Shown here: positions 24,583-34,065 of the stretch, piece after piece | Layout: each line of letters starts with the position of its first letter | Position numbering within the stretch: the stretch's first letter is position 1 | Position numbers and translations under genes: made by a program | Source: Bacteroidota bacterium | GTDB taxonomy: Bacteria; Bacteroidota; Bacteroidia; Flavobacteriales; Weeksellaceae | Direction: 5' to 3' | Assembly: GCA_023386965.1 (NCBI GenBank) | Contig: JAEWIR010000034.1 | Coordinates: 42,831 to 106,830, forward strand | DNA length: 64,000 bases | The notes under the pieces: generated by a model | Seen by the model: the letters and a program-made list of their open reading frames with translations, nothing else | Databases searched by the model: none | What the model was told of the DNA's origin: nothing

Positions 24583-26058
24583 ATGATGATTAAACTGAAA
24601 AACTATATCGCCGGTGTCTCGGTCATGTTTTCAGCATTGATGGCTGCACAGTCGGGCAACAGTTCCGTGAAGCAGTATCCTACAATGTATGAAAACCAGA
24701 GCACCAGCCTTCCTTCCAATACATCCGTTACTGCTGAAAAAGTAGTACTTTCTGCCAAAGAGCTTGTCGACATTAACCTGAACGGTATGATGAATGACCC
24801 GGTTCTTCGGAACGCTGACTGGGGATTCGTGATATATGACCCAAAAACCCGTAAAGTCATTTCTTCCTATAACGAGACAGCCTCCCTGATTCCGGCCTCC
24901 ACTACCAAACTTCTTACCACCGAAACTGCTTTGAGCCTGCTTGGTGACAAATTCCGCTGGATTACCCAACTGGAATATTCAGGTGAGTTAGATGCAGATG
25001 GCAACCTGAACGGGAACCTTTATATCGTCGGTAGCGGCGACCCTTCCCTGGGTACCGGTAAGGCCGGTGCCAGTACATACAGCCGGATTTCTGCCGACTT
25101 TATTTCAGCAGTCCAAAACCTGGGAATCCGCAGGGTAAACGGTGGGATCATTATCCAGAATGCCGTCTTCAAGGAAAATAAAAGAGCGGTACTTCCCGAA
25201 AACATTGTGTGGCTGGAGCACCATAATTATTATCTGCCGGTGGGCACCACTGCGAATATCAATCCTGCCAATGAAAAACTGATTGCGAAGAAACCCAATC
25301 CTTTTGATAAGGAAAGCAAACGTTATTTCTATGTTTCGCCCTACATCAACAAGATGGTTTATGCGGAAAAATTTGAAGGCAGTCCACTATCCACAAAACT
25401 ACCGGATGCTCCCTATTCACTTGCAAATACACTGAGAACTGCACTGGTGAAAAAAGGCATTCCCGTAACAGGAAAGGTAGAGTCCCGCACAACCGACCTG
25501 AATCCAGAGGAGAGAAGATTCATCACCTTCTACAAGTCGCCCACTTTAGCTGAGATCGTTTATGATACCAACCAGCGTAGTGACAACGCCCTGGCGGAGG
25601 CACTGTTGAGAATGTCGGGTTTTCAGAAAAAAGGTGATCAAACCCTGGAGTCGGGCCGCGAGGTTGTCAACGCGCATTTGCTCGCACGAGGTTTTGATAT
25701 GAAAGGTTTAAATTATTATGACGGAAGCGGACTTTCACGAAATAACCATGTTACCCCAATTGCGCAGGTGAAATATCTTACCGATCTGATGAAGGAGGAT
25801 TACTATAGGATTTATTTTGACTCACTGCCTATTGCCGGACAGACCGGTACACTGAAAAAATCTTTTATGGGCAGTGGCTACGGACAGGTGTTTGCTAAAA
25901 CCGGCACTCTGAATAAAGTTAAGACACTGGCCGGCTATCTGAAAACCAATACAGGACGGACACTTGTTTTTTCCTTAATGGTGAATAACTACGCGGGTTC
26001 CGTGGACCAGGTGAAACAGCGTATGGAAAGTATCCTGGCGCCCACCTTAAATCTTTGA
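24583..26058 (+). CDS. dacB: D-alanyl-D-alanine carboxypeptidase/endopeptidase (PBP4, S13)
   Basis: A 491-residue class C penicillin-binding protein. A signal peptide (about 1-22, ending ALMAAQ) exports it to the periplasm. The active-site triad of motifs is complete: SxxK in IPASTTKLLTTE (S106, K109), SxN in NQRSDNALAEAL, and KTG in VFAKTGTLNKVK. The large insertion between the first and second motifs is typical of S13 enzymes. It trims or opens peptidoglycan cross-links. ATG codons at 24583 and 24586 are alternatives. It has the window's best promoter and its own terminator, so it is monocistronic. Confidence 0.93.
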   Translation: MMIKLKNYIAGVSVMFSALMAAQSGNSSVKQYPTMYENQSTSLPSNTSVTAEKVVLSAKELVDINLNGMMNDPVLRNADWGFVIYDPKTRKVISSYNETASLIPASTTKLLTTETALSLLGDKFRWITQLEYSGELDADGNLNGNLYIVGSGDPSLGTGKAGASTYSRISADFISAVQNLGIRRVNGGIIIQNAVFKENKRAVLPENIVWLEHHNYYLPVGTTANINPANEKLIAKKPNPFDKESKRYFYVSPYINKMVYAEKFEGSPLSTKLPDAPYSLANTLRTALVKKGIPVTGKVESRTTDLNPEERRFITFYKSPTLAEIVYDTNQRSDNALAEALLRMSGFQKKGDQTLESGREVVNAHLLARGFDMKGLNYYDGSGLSRNNHVTPIAQVKYLTDLMKEDYYRIYFDSLPIAGQTGTLKKSFMGSGYGQVFAKTGTLNKVKTLAGYLKTNTGRTLVFSLMVNNYAGSVDQVKQRMESILAPTLNL

Positions 26059-26080
26059 TGATATTATTAAAATGAATATT

Positions 26081-26112
26081 AACCTTCCGGAATCCAACCG
26101 GGAGGTTTTTTT
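26081..26112 (+). terminator. Intrinsic terminator after the DD-peptidase
   Basis: AACCTTCCGG (26081-26090) pairs with CCGGGAGGTT (26098-26106 region) with one wobble, then a T run. Confidence 0.75.
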
Positions 26113-26139
26113 ATATCTTTATTTCCTTAATTTTTATGA

Positions 26140-28062
26140 ATGAAAAAGATATTTTTTTTACTCGTTACTATATTGGCTTCCCAGCTGAAAGCCCAGATAC
26201 TTCCTGACCAAACTTCAGTGCTGATAAGTAAAGAACAGAAGGCCTTCCTCAATAAGATGAATGTTGGAAATGTAAACCCCAACACGCTGAATTATGACCT
26301 ACGCTACCAGCGTATGGACATAAGCGTGGACCCCGCGGTTTATCAGGTTTCCGGCAGTGTGACCTCGCATTTCATTCCGAACCAGAATATTTCCAGTATT
26401 TACTTTGACCTTACCACTCAGCTTACTGTTTCGCAGGTGGTCTATCAGGGTGCTAACCTTAACTTCCAGCAACTGGGCAGCAACGAGGTCAAAATTGACT
26501 TTCCTGCTGCACGTCCTGCAGGAGTGCTTGATTCATTGAGCATACATTATGCAGGTGCACCGGCACCGGGTTATAATGCATTTACAACCACTACACAGAA
26601 TGGGGTCGCTTTGCTTTCTACATTGTCCGAACCTTACGGCGCGCAGGACTGGTTTCCGACCAAGCAGAGCCTTAATGACAAAATTGAAAACTTTGACATA
26701 AAAATTACCGCACCAGCCCAGTATAATGTGGCCTCAAACGGTACGCTGATGTCCGAAACCACTTTAACGGGTGGTCAGAAGCGAACTTTCTGGCGAACGC
26801 AGTATCCCACGGCTGCTTATCTGGTAGCGATAGCTGTAACCAACTACACAAAACTGAATGATGTTATCGGTACGCCCCCTTTCCCTTTTGTGAACTATAT
26901 TTATCCATCTACTGTAAATGATGCTACCGCCATGGCCAATATTGAATGGACCAAGCAGGCCATGACTACTTTTGAGACCTATTTTGGCGCTTATCCTTTC
27001 CGCAACGAAAAATACGGTCATATGCAGTTTCAGTTTGGCGGCGGTATGGAGCACCAGACCATGTCGTCCATGGGTGGATTTTCAAAGCAACTGATTGCCC
27101 ATGAACTGGCGCATCAATGGTTTGGCGACAAGGTAACCTGCGGCGCCTGGAACGACATATGGCTTAACGAGGGTTTTGCCACCTTTGGCGAGCATCTGGT
27201 CAATGAAAAACTGATTATGACGCCTGTGCAGTTTATGAACTATCTGGAGGACCAAAAGGATTACATCACTTCGGCCACGGGCGGAAGTGTTTATGTTGCA
27301 GATGCCAATTTGGGAAGTGTTAATGCCATTTTTAACGGAAGATTAAGCTATGCGAAAGGCGGTTATGTAGTCCGCATGCTGAAATGGGTATTAACTGATC
27401 CTGTTTTTTATCAGGCCGTTAAGGACTACCACCAGCGACCTAATCTCGCCTATAATTATGTGCGAACAACAGACCTAAATACCTCACTTCAGACATCAAC
27501 CGGAAAGGATTTTACCGAATTCTTTAATGATTGGGTGTATGGTCAGGGTTATCCTACCTATAATATCAGATGGAAGCAGAACGCGAACCAATCCATCACT
27601 ATTCAGGCGCTGCAGACTACCAGTCATCCTTCAGTAAGTTTCTATGAAATGCCTCTTCCCATTAAGGTGAACGGTACAGGCGGTCAGGTCGTTTATTTGA
27701 AGCCTGAACATACCGCAAACGGGCAGTATTTCAATTTCCCGCTCAACTTCACCGTAGCTTCTGTGCAGTTCAATTATGAACATCAGATTCTGGAAAAGAA
27801 TTCAACGGTAGTGATGGATGCATCCCTTTCTACGCTGGAAACGGTAAAGGATACTATATCCGTGTATCCGGTGCCGGCCGGTGATGAAATCAGCATCTCA
27901 GGGTTAACCCGTCCGGCGGATTTCAAAATTTTTGCAACGGACGGAAAGCTGGTAAAAGTGGGAAATTATACTCCGGGTAAAGCTTTGAATATTTCCGAAC
28001 TGGTTCCGGGCAATTATATTCTTGCATTTGGGGACGGTAACTATAAATTCATCAAAAAATAA
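26140..28062 (+). CDS. M1 family metallopeptidase with T9SS sorting domain
   Basis: A 640-residue secreted aminopeptidase. A signal peptide (1-18, LKAQ) is followed by an N-terminal beta domain (about 45-240), the M1 catalytic domain with the zinc site HELAHQW (321-327) and the third ligand E344 in WLNEGFATFG, then a type A T9SS sorting domain (about 570-640, ending NYKFIKK). The exopeptidase GAMEN motif reads GGMEH (301-305), with His for Asn. The fold and motifs place it with M1 enzymes that remove N-terminal residues; surface or extracellular location is inferred from the sorting domain. Probably supplies amino acids from external peptides. Confidence 0.92.
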   Translation: MKKIFFLLVTILASQLKAQILPDQTSVLISKEQKAFLNKMNVGNVNPNTLNYDLRYQRMDISVDPAVYQVSGSVTSHFIPNQNISSIYFDLTTQLTVSQVVYQGANLNFQQLGSNEVKIDFPAARPAGVLDSLSIHYAGAPAPGYNAFTTTTQNGVALLSTLSEPYGAQDWFPTKQSLNDKIENFDIKITAPAQYNVASNGTLMSETTLTGGQKRTFWRTQYPTAAYLVAIAVTNYTKLNDVIGTPPFPFVNYIYPSTVNDATAMANIEWTKQAMTTFETYFGAYPFRNEKYGHMQFQFGGGMEHQTMSSMGGFSKQLIAHELAHQWFGDKVTCGAWNDIWLNEGFATFGEHLVNEKLIMTPVQFMNYLEDQKDYITSATGGSVYVADANLGSVNAIFNGRLSYAKGGYVVRMLKWVLTDPVFYQAVKDYHQRPNLAYNYVRTTDLNTSLQTSTGKDFTEFFNDWVYGQGYPTYNIRWKQNANQSITIQALQTTSHPSVSFYEMPLPIKVNGTGGQVVYLKPEHTANGQYFNFPLNFTVASVQFNYEHQILEKNSTVVMDASLSTLETVKDTISVYPVPAGDEISISGLTRPADFKIFATDGKLVKVGNYTPGKALNISELVPGNYILAFGDGNYKFIKK

Positions 28063-28124
28063 TAGCGGAATAACGGATTAACATCTTACGCTAACCATGG
28101 TAAAGTGCGGAATTATTGTTTTAG

Positions 28125-28132
28125 TAATTTTG
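28125..28132 (+). promoter_or_regulatory. Putative -7 element TAATTTTG upstream of kbl
   Basis: Exact TAnnTTTG, 69 bp before the kbl start. A second near match, TAAATTAG, lies closer to the gene. Confidence 0.4.
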
Positions 28133-28201
28133 CCACGAATGCCCAAGTGTTAGTATCCTGCCTCTATTTTTCTTAAATTAGCCCATCTAAAATTAATAAG
28201 A

Positions 28202-29398
28202 ATGATTTCACAAAAGTATCTGGACAACCTGCAGCAGGAACTTAACAATATAAAGAACGACGGCCTTTTTAAAACCGAACGGATCATCACTTCGCAGCAG
28301 TCTGCTGAAATTGAGGCCAACGGTAAAAAACTGCTTAACTTCTGCGCAAACAATTACCTTGGACTTTCAAACCATCCGGAAGTGATGAAAGCGTCACAGG
28401 ATATGATACAGAGTCATGGCTATGGCATGTCTTCCGTACGTTTCATCTGCGGAACTCAGGATATCCATAAAGAGTTGGAAGCAAAAATTTCTAAATTTCT
28501 GGGCATGGAGGATACCATTCTGTACGCCGCCTGTTTTGATGCCAACGGTGGTGTCTTTGAACCGCTTTTCACCGAGGAAGATGCTATTATTTCAGATGAA
28601 TTAAACCACGCATCCATTATAGACGGAGTCCGTCTTTGCAAGGCGGCGCGCTACCGTTACAAAAACAATAATATGGAAGACCTGGAAGCACAGCTGAAGG
28701 CGGCTTCCGAAAAGAACCACCGTTTCAGAATCATCGTTACCGATGGGGTTTTCTCAATGGACGGCATTGTTGCGGACCTGAAAGGAGTTTGTGACCTGGC
28801 GGAGAAATATGACTGCCTGGTAATGGTGGACGATTCTCACGCTACGGGTTTCATAGGCAAAACCGGCCGCGGTACCCACGAATCTAATGAGGTAATGGGT
28901 AGGGTAGATATCATCACATCTACCTTAGGTAAAGCGCTGGGTGGGGCCTTGGGCGGATTTACTTCGGGAAAGAAAGAGATTATCGATATGCTGAGACAGC
29001 GTTCCAGACCCTATCTTTTCTCAAATTCTTTGGCTCCGGGAATCGTAGGCGCAGCTTCAAAGGTGATCGACATGATTTCCGAAGATAATTCGCTCCGTGA
29101 TAAAGTGATGCAAAACGCTGAGTATTTCCGCACCGAAATGAAAGCCCGTGGTTTTGACATTCCGGATGGTGATGCAGCCATTGTACCGGTAATGCTGTAC
29201 GATGCGCCACTTTCTCAAAAAATGGCCGAAATGCTTATGGAAGAGGGGATCTATGTGATCGGATTCTTCTATCCGGTGGTTCCTAAGAACAAAGCCCGGA
29301 TCCGTGTGCAGCTTTCTGCGGCGCATACCCGCGAACATCTGGATAAAGCCATTGAAGCATTTACGAAAGTAGGAAAGGAACTTAATGTAATCAAATAG
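28202..29398 (+). CDS. kbl: Glycine C-acetyltransferase (2-amino-3-ketobutyrate CoA ligase)
   Basis: A 398-residue PLP-dependent alpha-oxoamine synthase. It splits 2-amino-3-oxobutyrate with CoA into glycine and acetyl-CoA, the second step of threonine breakdown. The Schiff-base lysine is K244 in [14 protein letters not shown]; the phosphate and pyridine contacts are seen in [13 protein letters not shown] (about 108-120), [11 protein letters not shown] (about 132-142) and [10 protein letters not shown] (about 208-217). Length is normal. The partner enzyme, an SDR-type threonine 3-dehydrogenase, is encoded at 52473. Other alpha-oxoamine synthases (BioF, serine palmitoyltransferase) are close relatives, but the motif set fits KBL best. 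Confidence 0.93.
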   Translation: MISQKYLDNLQQELNNIKNDGLFKTERIITSQQSAEIEANGKKLLNFCANNYLGLSNHPEVMKASQDMIQSHGYGMSSVRFICGTQDIHKELEAKISKFLGMEDTILYAACFDANGGVFEPLFTEEDAIISDELNHASIIDGVRLCKAARYRYKNNNMEDLEAQLKAASEKNHRFRIIVTDGVFSMDGIVADLKGVCDLAEKYDCLVMVDDSHATGFIGKTGRGTHESNEVMGRVDIITSTLGKALGGALGGFTSGKKEIIDMLRQRSRPYLFSNSLAPGIVGAASKVIDMISEDNSLRDKVMQNAEYFRTEMKARGFDIPDGDAAIVPVMLYDAPLSQKMAEMLMEEGIYVIGFFYPVVPKNKARIRVQLSAAHTREHLDKAIEAFTKVGKELNVIK

Positions 29399-29404
29399 TC
29401 TATA

Positions 29405-29436
29405 ATTTCGCTGTCTCCAGGACAGCGATTTTTTTT
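29405..29436 (+). terminator. Intrinsic terminator after kbl
   Basis: CGCTGTC (29409-29415) pairs with GACAGCG (29421-29427), followed by T residues. Confidence 0.8.
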
Positions 29437-29550
29437 GTTTTCCGTTGCTCTTTTACCATAACATAAAGACGCAGAAACTTTGTCATTCCGCAGGAATCTT
29501 GATATTCTGAATCGTTAATAAATAAATTCTTCCCAAAATCTAATTAGATT

Positions 29551-30189
29551 ATGAAGCATAAAGTCCACTTCCTCATTTTTCTTTTGTTTTTCGGATGTTT
29601 TTCTGCACAGGACAAAGAAAAGAAATCGATGGCCACTTTGGGTCTTATGAGTTCATTTATTAACCAGCGATGGACACTAGGGTACATTCATAAAATTAGT
29701 GACCGCTTTCGCGTAGGAGTCGACATGGGATATGGTGCAAAAGGTATTGTAGTTGCCCCGGTTAAAATAGGTGAGGACTTTACCTCTTATGAACTCCGTC
29801 CTGCGTTTTATTACAGTCTGGCACCCGATTCCGTTCTGAAACATTTTGTAGGCGCCGATTTTTTCTACATTCGTGCCAACCGTACACTTACCCACAGTTA
29901 TTTTTTCGATGATTACAAGTACTATTGGGCAGATGCTGCGAATGTGGAAAGATCGAAAACCGGTGCAAATCTGACCTACAGCATATTACTGCACAAAGAA
30001 ACTTCCAGAATCGCCTTCATGCCCAAAATTGGGTTTGGACTAAGATATCTTGATGAAAAATACAGGAACGCTGTCAATCTAACGGAATCGGAACCTCCGA
30101 TAGATGGATTCCCGTTTATATCTGACGCTCCCAGGGAAGGGACAAAGTTCAATTTTGATATTGATATAAAACTGGTGTACAAGTTTTAA
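29551..30189 (+). CDS. Outer-membrane beta-barrel-like protein, unknown function
   Basis: A 212-residue protein with a signal peptide (about 1-20, FGCFSAQ) followed by alternating strand-like segments such as WTLGYIHKISDRFRVGVDMG, SYELRPAFYYSLAP and FGLRYLDEKY, ending NFDIDIKLVYKF. The terminal Tyr-Lys-Phe fits a Bacteroidota outer-membrane beta-barrel. The cysteine in FGCF is not in a good lipobox. No specific family is recognised. It stands between the kbl terminator and hemJ; no clear promoter element was found. Function unknown. Confidence 0.7.
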   Translation: MKHKVHFLIFLLFFGCFSAQDKEKKSMATLGLMSSFINQRWTLGYIHKISDRFRVGVDMGYGAKGIVVAPVKIGEDFTSYELRPAFYYSLAPDSVLKHFVGADFFYIRANRTLTHSYFFDDYKYYWADAANVERSKTGANLTYSILLHKETSRIAFMPKIGFGLRYLDEKYRNAVNLTESEPPIDGFPFISDAPREGTKFNFDIDIKLVYKF

Positions 30190-30204
30190 TTAGCTTCAAT
30201 TTCA

Positions 30205-30212
30205 TATCTTTG
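30205..30212 (+). promoter_or_regulatory. -7 element TATCTTTG for hemJ-gldFG
   Basis: Exact TAnnTTTG, 16 bp before the ATG at 30229. Confidence 0.6.
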
Positions 30213-30228
30213 CGCTTAAATTTTTTGG

Positions 30229-30786
30229 ATGCTCTACACCGTCATCAAAGCCGTTCACATCATTTTTATGGTCAGCTATTTTGCCGGACTTTTCTATCTG
30301 GTCAGACTCTTTGTGTACTATAAAGATACTGACGAGTTTAAGGAGGAAAAGAAGAAGATCCTGCGCGAGCAATACCTGTTCATGACGCGCAGATTATGGA
30401 ACATTATCACAGTGCCCGCCGGTGTTATTATGCTTCTGAGCGGCATTACCCTTATTATTCTGAACTTTGGACTGATGAAGACGCCCTGGTTCCATCTGAA
30501 GTTGACCTTCCTGCTGGGGCTTGGTATGTATCATTTCTGGTCCTGGAAGCAGGTTCTGAAGATGAAGTCATTGGCCGGTGAAAATTTTCCTACAGCTAAT
30601 ATTAAACTGAGACAGGCCAACGAAATCGCAACCTTTATACTTTTCTTAGTCGTATTCACCGTAATACTAAAATCAATGGTAATCGAATACTGGTGGCAGC
30701 TTCTGGCCGGATTTGTCGCATTGGTAATGGCCATCATGCTTACCGTAAAGTTAGTGAACAGGAATAAAAAAAAGATTAACGGATAA
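30229..30786 (+). CDS. hemJ: HemJ-like protoporphyrinogen oxidase (CopD/UPF0093 family)
   Basis: A 185-residue inner-membrane protein with four to five hydrophobic segments. Family features are KAVHIIFMVSYFAGLFYL at the N-terminus (including the heme-ligand His10), RLFVYY, MTRRLWNIITVPAGVIM and the lysine-containing segment HLKLTFLLGLGMYHFW. HemJ replaces HemG/HemY in oxidation of protoporphyrinogen IX. It starts 24 bp before gldF, so it may share a transcript with the gliding genes. Some family members annotated as CopD-like could have other roles, but this short form fits HemJ. Confidence 0.85.
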   Translation: MLYTVIKAVHIIFMVSYFAGLFYLVRLFVYYKDTDEFKEEKKKILREQYLFMTRRLWNIITVPAGVIMLLSGITLIILNFGLMKTPWFHLKLTFLLGLGMYHFWSWKQVLKMKSLAGENFPTANIKLRQANEIATFILFLVVFTVILKSMVIEYWWQLLAGFVALVMAIMLTVKLVNRNKKKING

Positions 30787-30810
30787 AATCCTCTTTATAA
30801 TTCAATATAA

Positions 30811-31539
30811 ATGACAGCAATATTTAAAAAAGAACTTTGGACTTATTTCGGCAACTGGAGTGCGTGGGTCATCATTGCGGCATTCAGTTTAATCAGTACG
30901 CTCTTTCTATTCTTTTTTGAAAATGATTCAAATATATTCGATATTGGCACGGCCACACTGCAAAGTTACTTTGTGCTCGTTCCCTGGCTTTTAATGTTTG
31001 TTATTCCGGCGCTTTCCATGAAGTCATTGGCCGAGGAAAGGCAGGGCGGAACGCTTCAGTGGCTTTTTTCCCAGCCTGTACGCATCTCCGAAATCGTGAC
31101 CGCAAAATTTCTTGCCGTTTGGTTTGTAGGTGTATTTTGCCTTTTACCGTCCGTGGTTTATCTGTACACCGTTTATGTGTTGGGCGTGCCTCAGGGAAAT
31201 CTCGATATGGGAGCGACCATGGGCAGTTATTTTGGACTCATCATTCTTGTAGCGGCATTTTCGGCGGTGGGAATTTTGGCCTCGGCGCTTTCGCAGAACC
31301 AAATTATGGCCTATCTGCTGGGAGTTTTCATGTGTTTCATCCTGTATTTCGGTATTGAGCAGCTGGCCAGCTACAAACTTCTAGGAGGTGCAGATTATGT
31401 TCTGTCACAGCTTGGTTTTTACCAGCATTTCCTTGGCTTTACAAGGGGGCTTATCGATCTCCGGGACATTTGCTACTTCCTCCTGGTAATCGGGATCTGT
31501 CTTTTTCTGTCTAAAATTTTTGTTGAAAAGAATAAGTAA
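30811..31539 (+). CDS. gldF: Gliding motility ABC transporter permease GldF
   Basis: A 242-residue permease with six transmembrane segments: FKKELWTYFGNWSAW at the N-terminus, MKSLAEERQGGTLQWLFSQP in the first large cytoplasmic loop (characteristic of ABC-2 permeases), and FGIEQLASYKLLGGADYVL before the final helices. GldF forms an ABC complex with GldA and GldG in Flavobacterium gliding. Here it is followed 5 bp later by gldG; gldA is not in the window. The complex's cargo is unknown. Presence does not itself prove gliding, since some non-gliding relatives retain these genes. Confidence 0.9.
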   Translation: MTAIFKKELWTYFGNWSAWVIIAAFSLISTLFLFFFENDSNIFDIGTATLQSYFVLVPWLLMFVIPALSMKSLAEERQGGTLQWLFSQPVRISEIVTAKFLAVWFVGVFCLLPSVVYLYTVYVLGVPQGNLDMGATMGSYFGLIILVAAFSAVGILASALSQNQIMAYLLGVFMCFILYFGIEQLASYKLLGGADYVLSQLGFYQHFLGFTRGLIDLRDICYFLLVIGICLFLSKIFVEKNK

Positions 31540-31544
31540 TTGTT

Positions 31545-33212
31545 ATGAAGATGAAAATGGAAAAGAATACAGTTTTATATTTTATTGCGGCAGTTGTTTT
31601 ACTTTTAGGTGCTTATGGCCTTTTCAGTTTCAGACTGGACCTTACCGAGGAGAAACGTTATACACTGTCGGAATCATCACAGGAGGTTCTGAAATCAGTG
31701 GATAAGCCGCTTATGGTTGAAGTTTATCTTGAAGGAGATTTTCCTGCAAGTTTCAGACAGCTGCAGAATGAAACGCGTTTTATGCTGGAGGAATTCCGCA
31801 AGATCAATCCGAAAATCGACTATAAATTCATTGACCCTATAAAGACCAAGATTTCACAGGATACTTTGATGGCTATGGGTCTGCAACCTTCGGTTTTACC
31901 AGATATGAAGGACGGCGAGATCCGTCAGATCGTTATGTTCCCTTATGCAGTCCTGAAATATGAAACTTACGGCACATCAATCCCGCTTATTGTAAACCAG
32001 GCAGGGCTGGATCCGGCAGAACAGCTGAGTAAGTCCATTGAAGGTCTGGAGTACAGCCTGATTTCAAATATTAAAGACATCACCCGCGACACCCGCAAGA
32101 ACGTTGGGATCCTGATAAACCAGGATGAACTGAGACCCGAAGAATTTCAGGGTTTTATGCAGATGGCGCTACAGAATTACAATACAGGACCCATAATTCC
32201 TGAGAACGGTACCGAACTTACCGTGGCAGATGTCCCTAGGCTGAAGCAAATGGATGCGCTGGTGATCGCCAAGCCGCGTAAACCGTTTACTGACGGTGAA
32301 AAGGTAGTGCTGGACCAATACATTATGAACGGCGGCAAAACTTTGTGGATGATGGACGCAGTGAATGCGGAGATGGATACGCTGTACAGATCTAAAAAGA
32401 TCATGGCTTATCCCATTGAGACCAATATGAACGATTTCTTCTTCAATTATGGCGTTCGTATTAATGCGGGTCTGGTGAAGGACATGAAAAAGTCGGCGCT
32501 CCTGCGCATTGTTTCGGGTGAGATTTCCGGTAATCCGCAGTATAGCTCCTACCTTTGGCCTTATTTCCCCTTAGGTATCGCCGAAAGGAATAATCCTATC
32601 ACCAAGAACATCAACCCTGTAAAATTTGATTTCCCGACGGCGATTGATACGTTAGGCCGCCCCGGAATAAAAACCGAGGTCTTGTTTGAAAGCAGTGAAA
32701 GGACTTTTGTAAAGCCTGTTCCTAATTATGTTTCCCTTTCAGAAATCGTTAGTGCTGACTCGGTAGCTGCCTTCGAAAAGCCAAGCACACCGAAGATTTT
32801 TGCTGTTTCGCTTCAGGGAAAATTCACCTCTGCGTATGCCAACCGTATTGAGTCCAGGTCCTATCCGGGTTTTAAGAAGCAAACTGAGGATAATAAAATG
32901 ATCGTAATTTCCGATGGTGATGTGGGCCGAAACCAAATCGTGAAAGGGCAGCCACTTCCATTAGGTGAGGATTTACTTACAAAACAAAGCTACGGCAACG
33001 GACAGTTCCTGAGCAACGCTCTGGATTTCCTTCTGGATGATGCCAATCTCATGGAACTCCGTAACCGGAATATTGAAGCCCGCCTTTTGGACAGGCAACG
33101 TATTGATTACGAAAAAAGTTACTGGCAATGGATTAATTTACTGCTTCCTTTAGCCATCATCGGAATTCTGGGTGGTTTATTCTACGTGATCAGAAAGAGG
33201 AGGTTTGCATAA
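31545..33212 (+). CDS. gldG: Gliding motility ABC transporter component GldG
   Basis: A 555-residue protein with an N-terminal transmembrane helix (about 9-27), a large extracytoplasmic region and a C-terminal transmembrane helix (about 528-547) with a basic tail (IRKRRFA). Family segments are FRLDLTEEKRYTLSESSQEV, VEVYLEGDFPASFRQLQNET, YKFIDPIKTKISQDTLMAMG and YVSLSEIVSADSVAAFEKP. GldG is the auxiliary membrane protein of the GldAFG ABC complex. ATG codons at 31545 and 31551 are alternative starts. The gene ends 6 bp before a convergent gene on the other strand, with no evident terminator. Confidence 0.92.
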   Translation: MKMKMEKNTVLYFIAAVVLLLGAYGLFSFRLDLTEEKRYTLSESSQEVLKSVDKPLMVEVYLEGDFPASFRQLQNETRFMLEEFRKINPKIDYKFIDPIKTKISQDTLMAMGLQPSVLPDMKDGEIRQIVMFPYAVLKYETYGTSIPLIVNQAGLDPAEQLSKSIEGLEYSLISNIKDITRDTRKNVGILINQDELRPEEFQGFMQMALQNYNTGPIIPENGTELTVADVPRLKQMDALVIAKPRKPFTDGEKVVLDQYIMNGGKTLWMMDAVNAEMDTLYRSKKIMAYPIETNMNDFFFNYGVRINAGLVKDMKKSALLRIVSGEISGNPQYSSYLWPYFPLGIAERNNPITKNINPVKFDFPTAIDTLGRPGIKTEVLFESSERTFVKPVPNYVSLSEIVSADSVAAFEKPSTPKIFAVSLQGKFTSAYANRIESRSYPGFKKQTEDNKMIVISDGDVGRNQIVKGQPLPLGEDLLTKQSYGNGQFLSNALDFLLDDANLMELRNRNIEARLLDRQRIDYEKSYWQWINLLLPLAIIGILGGLFYVIRKRRFA

Positions 33213-33218
33213 AAAAGG

Positions 33219-33647
33219 TCACACATCCTTTATAAAATCTTCATACTCATAATAAAAGCGTTCAAAACCTTCCATTTTTTCCACGAAGAATTCAAATATG
33301 TCCTGCCAGGTGTTTTTATTGAAGATGGAAACATTTTCCTTTGAAACCCAAATCCGCGAGATTACTTTGCCGTTTTCAAGGGTGTAGAATTCGTCTTTTT
33401 GAAACTCGCCCACATGTTCTTCAAGCATGTTTTCCAAAGACCATATTTTCTCGTAATAGGCATTGCGGAACAGTTCGTCCTTCATTTCCAGATCCAGTGA
33501 GACCTCGGCTTTCTTATTGTCGGCGTAAAATTTAAAGGAAAAATCCTTGATCTTGGTATCGTAAAGGATCCATTTCCGCGGAAAACTTTTGCCGAAGGCG
33601 GTCCAGAACTCCTGTTTTAACTGCTGTGCTTCCTGTTTTGAGAACAT
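33219..33647 (-). CDS. DUF4268-family protein
   Basis: A 142-residue acidic protein with the compact alpha/beta pattern and aromatic-rich segments of DUF4268: LKQEFWTAFGKSFPRKWILY, FSFKFYADNKKAEVSLDLEM, VISRIWVSKENVSIFNK and WQDIFEFFVEKMEGFERFYY. DUF4268 is often found near restriction or nuclease-related proteins, but this free-standing form is widespread in Flavobacteriia and has no assigned function. No signal peptide. Convergent with gldG. TATGTTAG upstream on the minus strand is a near-consensus -7 element. Confidence 0.8.
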   Translation of the reverse strand: MFSKQEAQQLKQEFWTAFGKSFPRKWILYDTKIKDFSFKFYADNKKAEVSLDLEMKDELFRNAYYEKIWSLENMLEEHVGEFQKDEFYTLENGKVISRIWVSKENVSIFNKNTWQDIFEFFVEKMEGFERFYYEYEDFIKDV

Positions 33648-33729
33648 AAATGATAAAGTCTAAACATTATTTGCACTAACATAAGGATTTTATTCATGCC
33701 TGACACCGTGCAGGGCTTACCTTTTTGCT

Positions 33730-33737
33730 TACTTTTG
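33730..33737 (+). promoter_or_regulatory. -7 element TACTTTTG
   Basis: Exact TAnnTTTG, 16 bp before the monooxygenase-like gene at 33754. Confidence 0.6.
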
Positions 33738-33753
33738 TGCGCAGATTTAAAAA

Positions 33754-34047
33754 ATGAAAGAACTTTATATTGTTGCCCTGTTCCGTTTCAGGGAGAATTA
33801 TCTGATGGACGCGGTAGAGATCCTGAACAAACTTGTTTACGAAACCAGGAAAGAGGAAGGCTGCCTGCAGTACGACCTGGTGGAAGATGCAGATCAGAAA
33901 GGTGTATTTTTTATTGTTGAACTTTGGCGTTCGGCAGAACATCACCAACAGCATAATGTGAGCGAACATCTGACGGACTTCCGCAAGCAGGCTGCTCCGT
34001 TACTCCAGGATTCCGTGCAGGTTTACAAAGGATACAAAACATTATAA
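33754..34047 (+). CDS. Antibiotic biosynthesis monooxygenase (ABM) domain protein
   Basis: A 97-residue single-domain protein of the dimeric alpha/beta-barrel ABM/quinol monooxygenase family (YgiN-like). The pattern is visible in LYIVALFRFRENYLMDAVEI, the EEGCLQYDLVEDADQKGVFF strand pair and ELWRSAEHHQQHNVSEHLTD, with the paired histidines expected at the ligand pocket. Members act on quinols or aldehydes, or have no known substrate, so a specific reaction cannot be given. It has its own promoter and is convergent with lipB, 18 bp apart. Confidence 0.82.
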   Translation: MKELYIVALFRFRENYLMDAVEILNKLVYETRKEEGCLQYDLVEDADQKGVFFIVELWRSAEHHQQHNVSEHLTDFRKQAAPLLQDSVQVYKGYKTL

Positions 34048-34065
34048 GTTAACTAGCTGTGTAAA

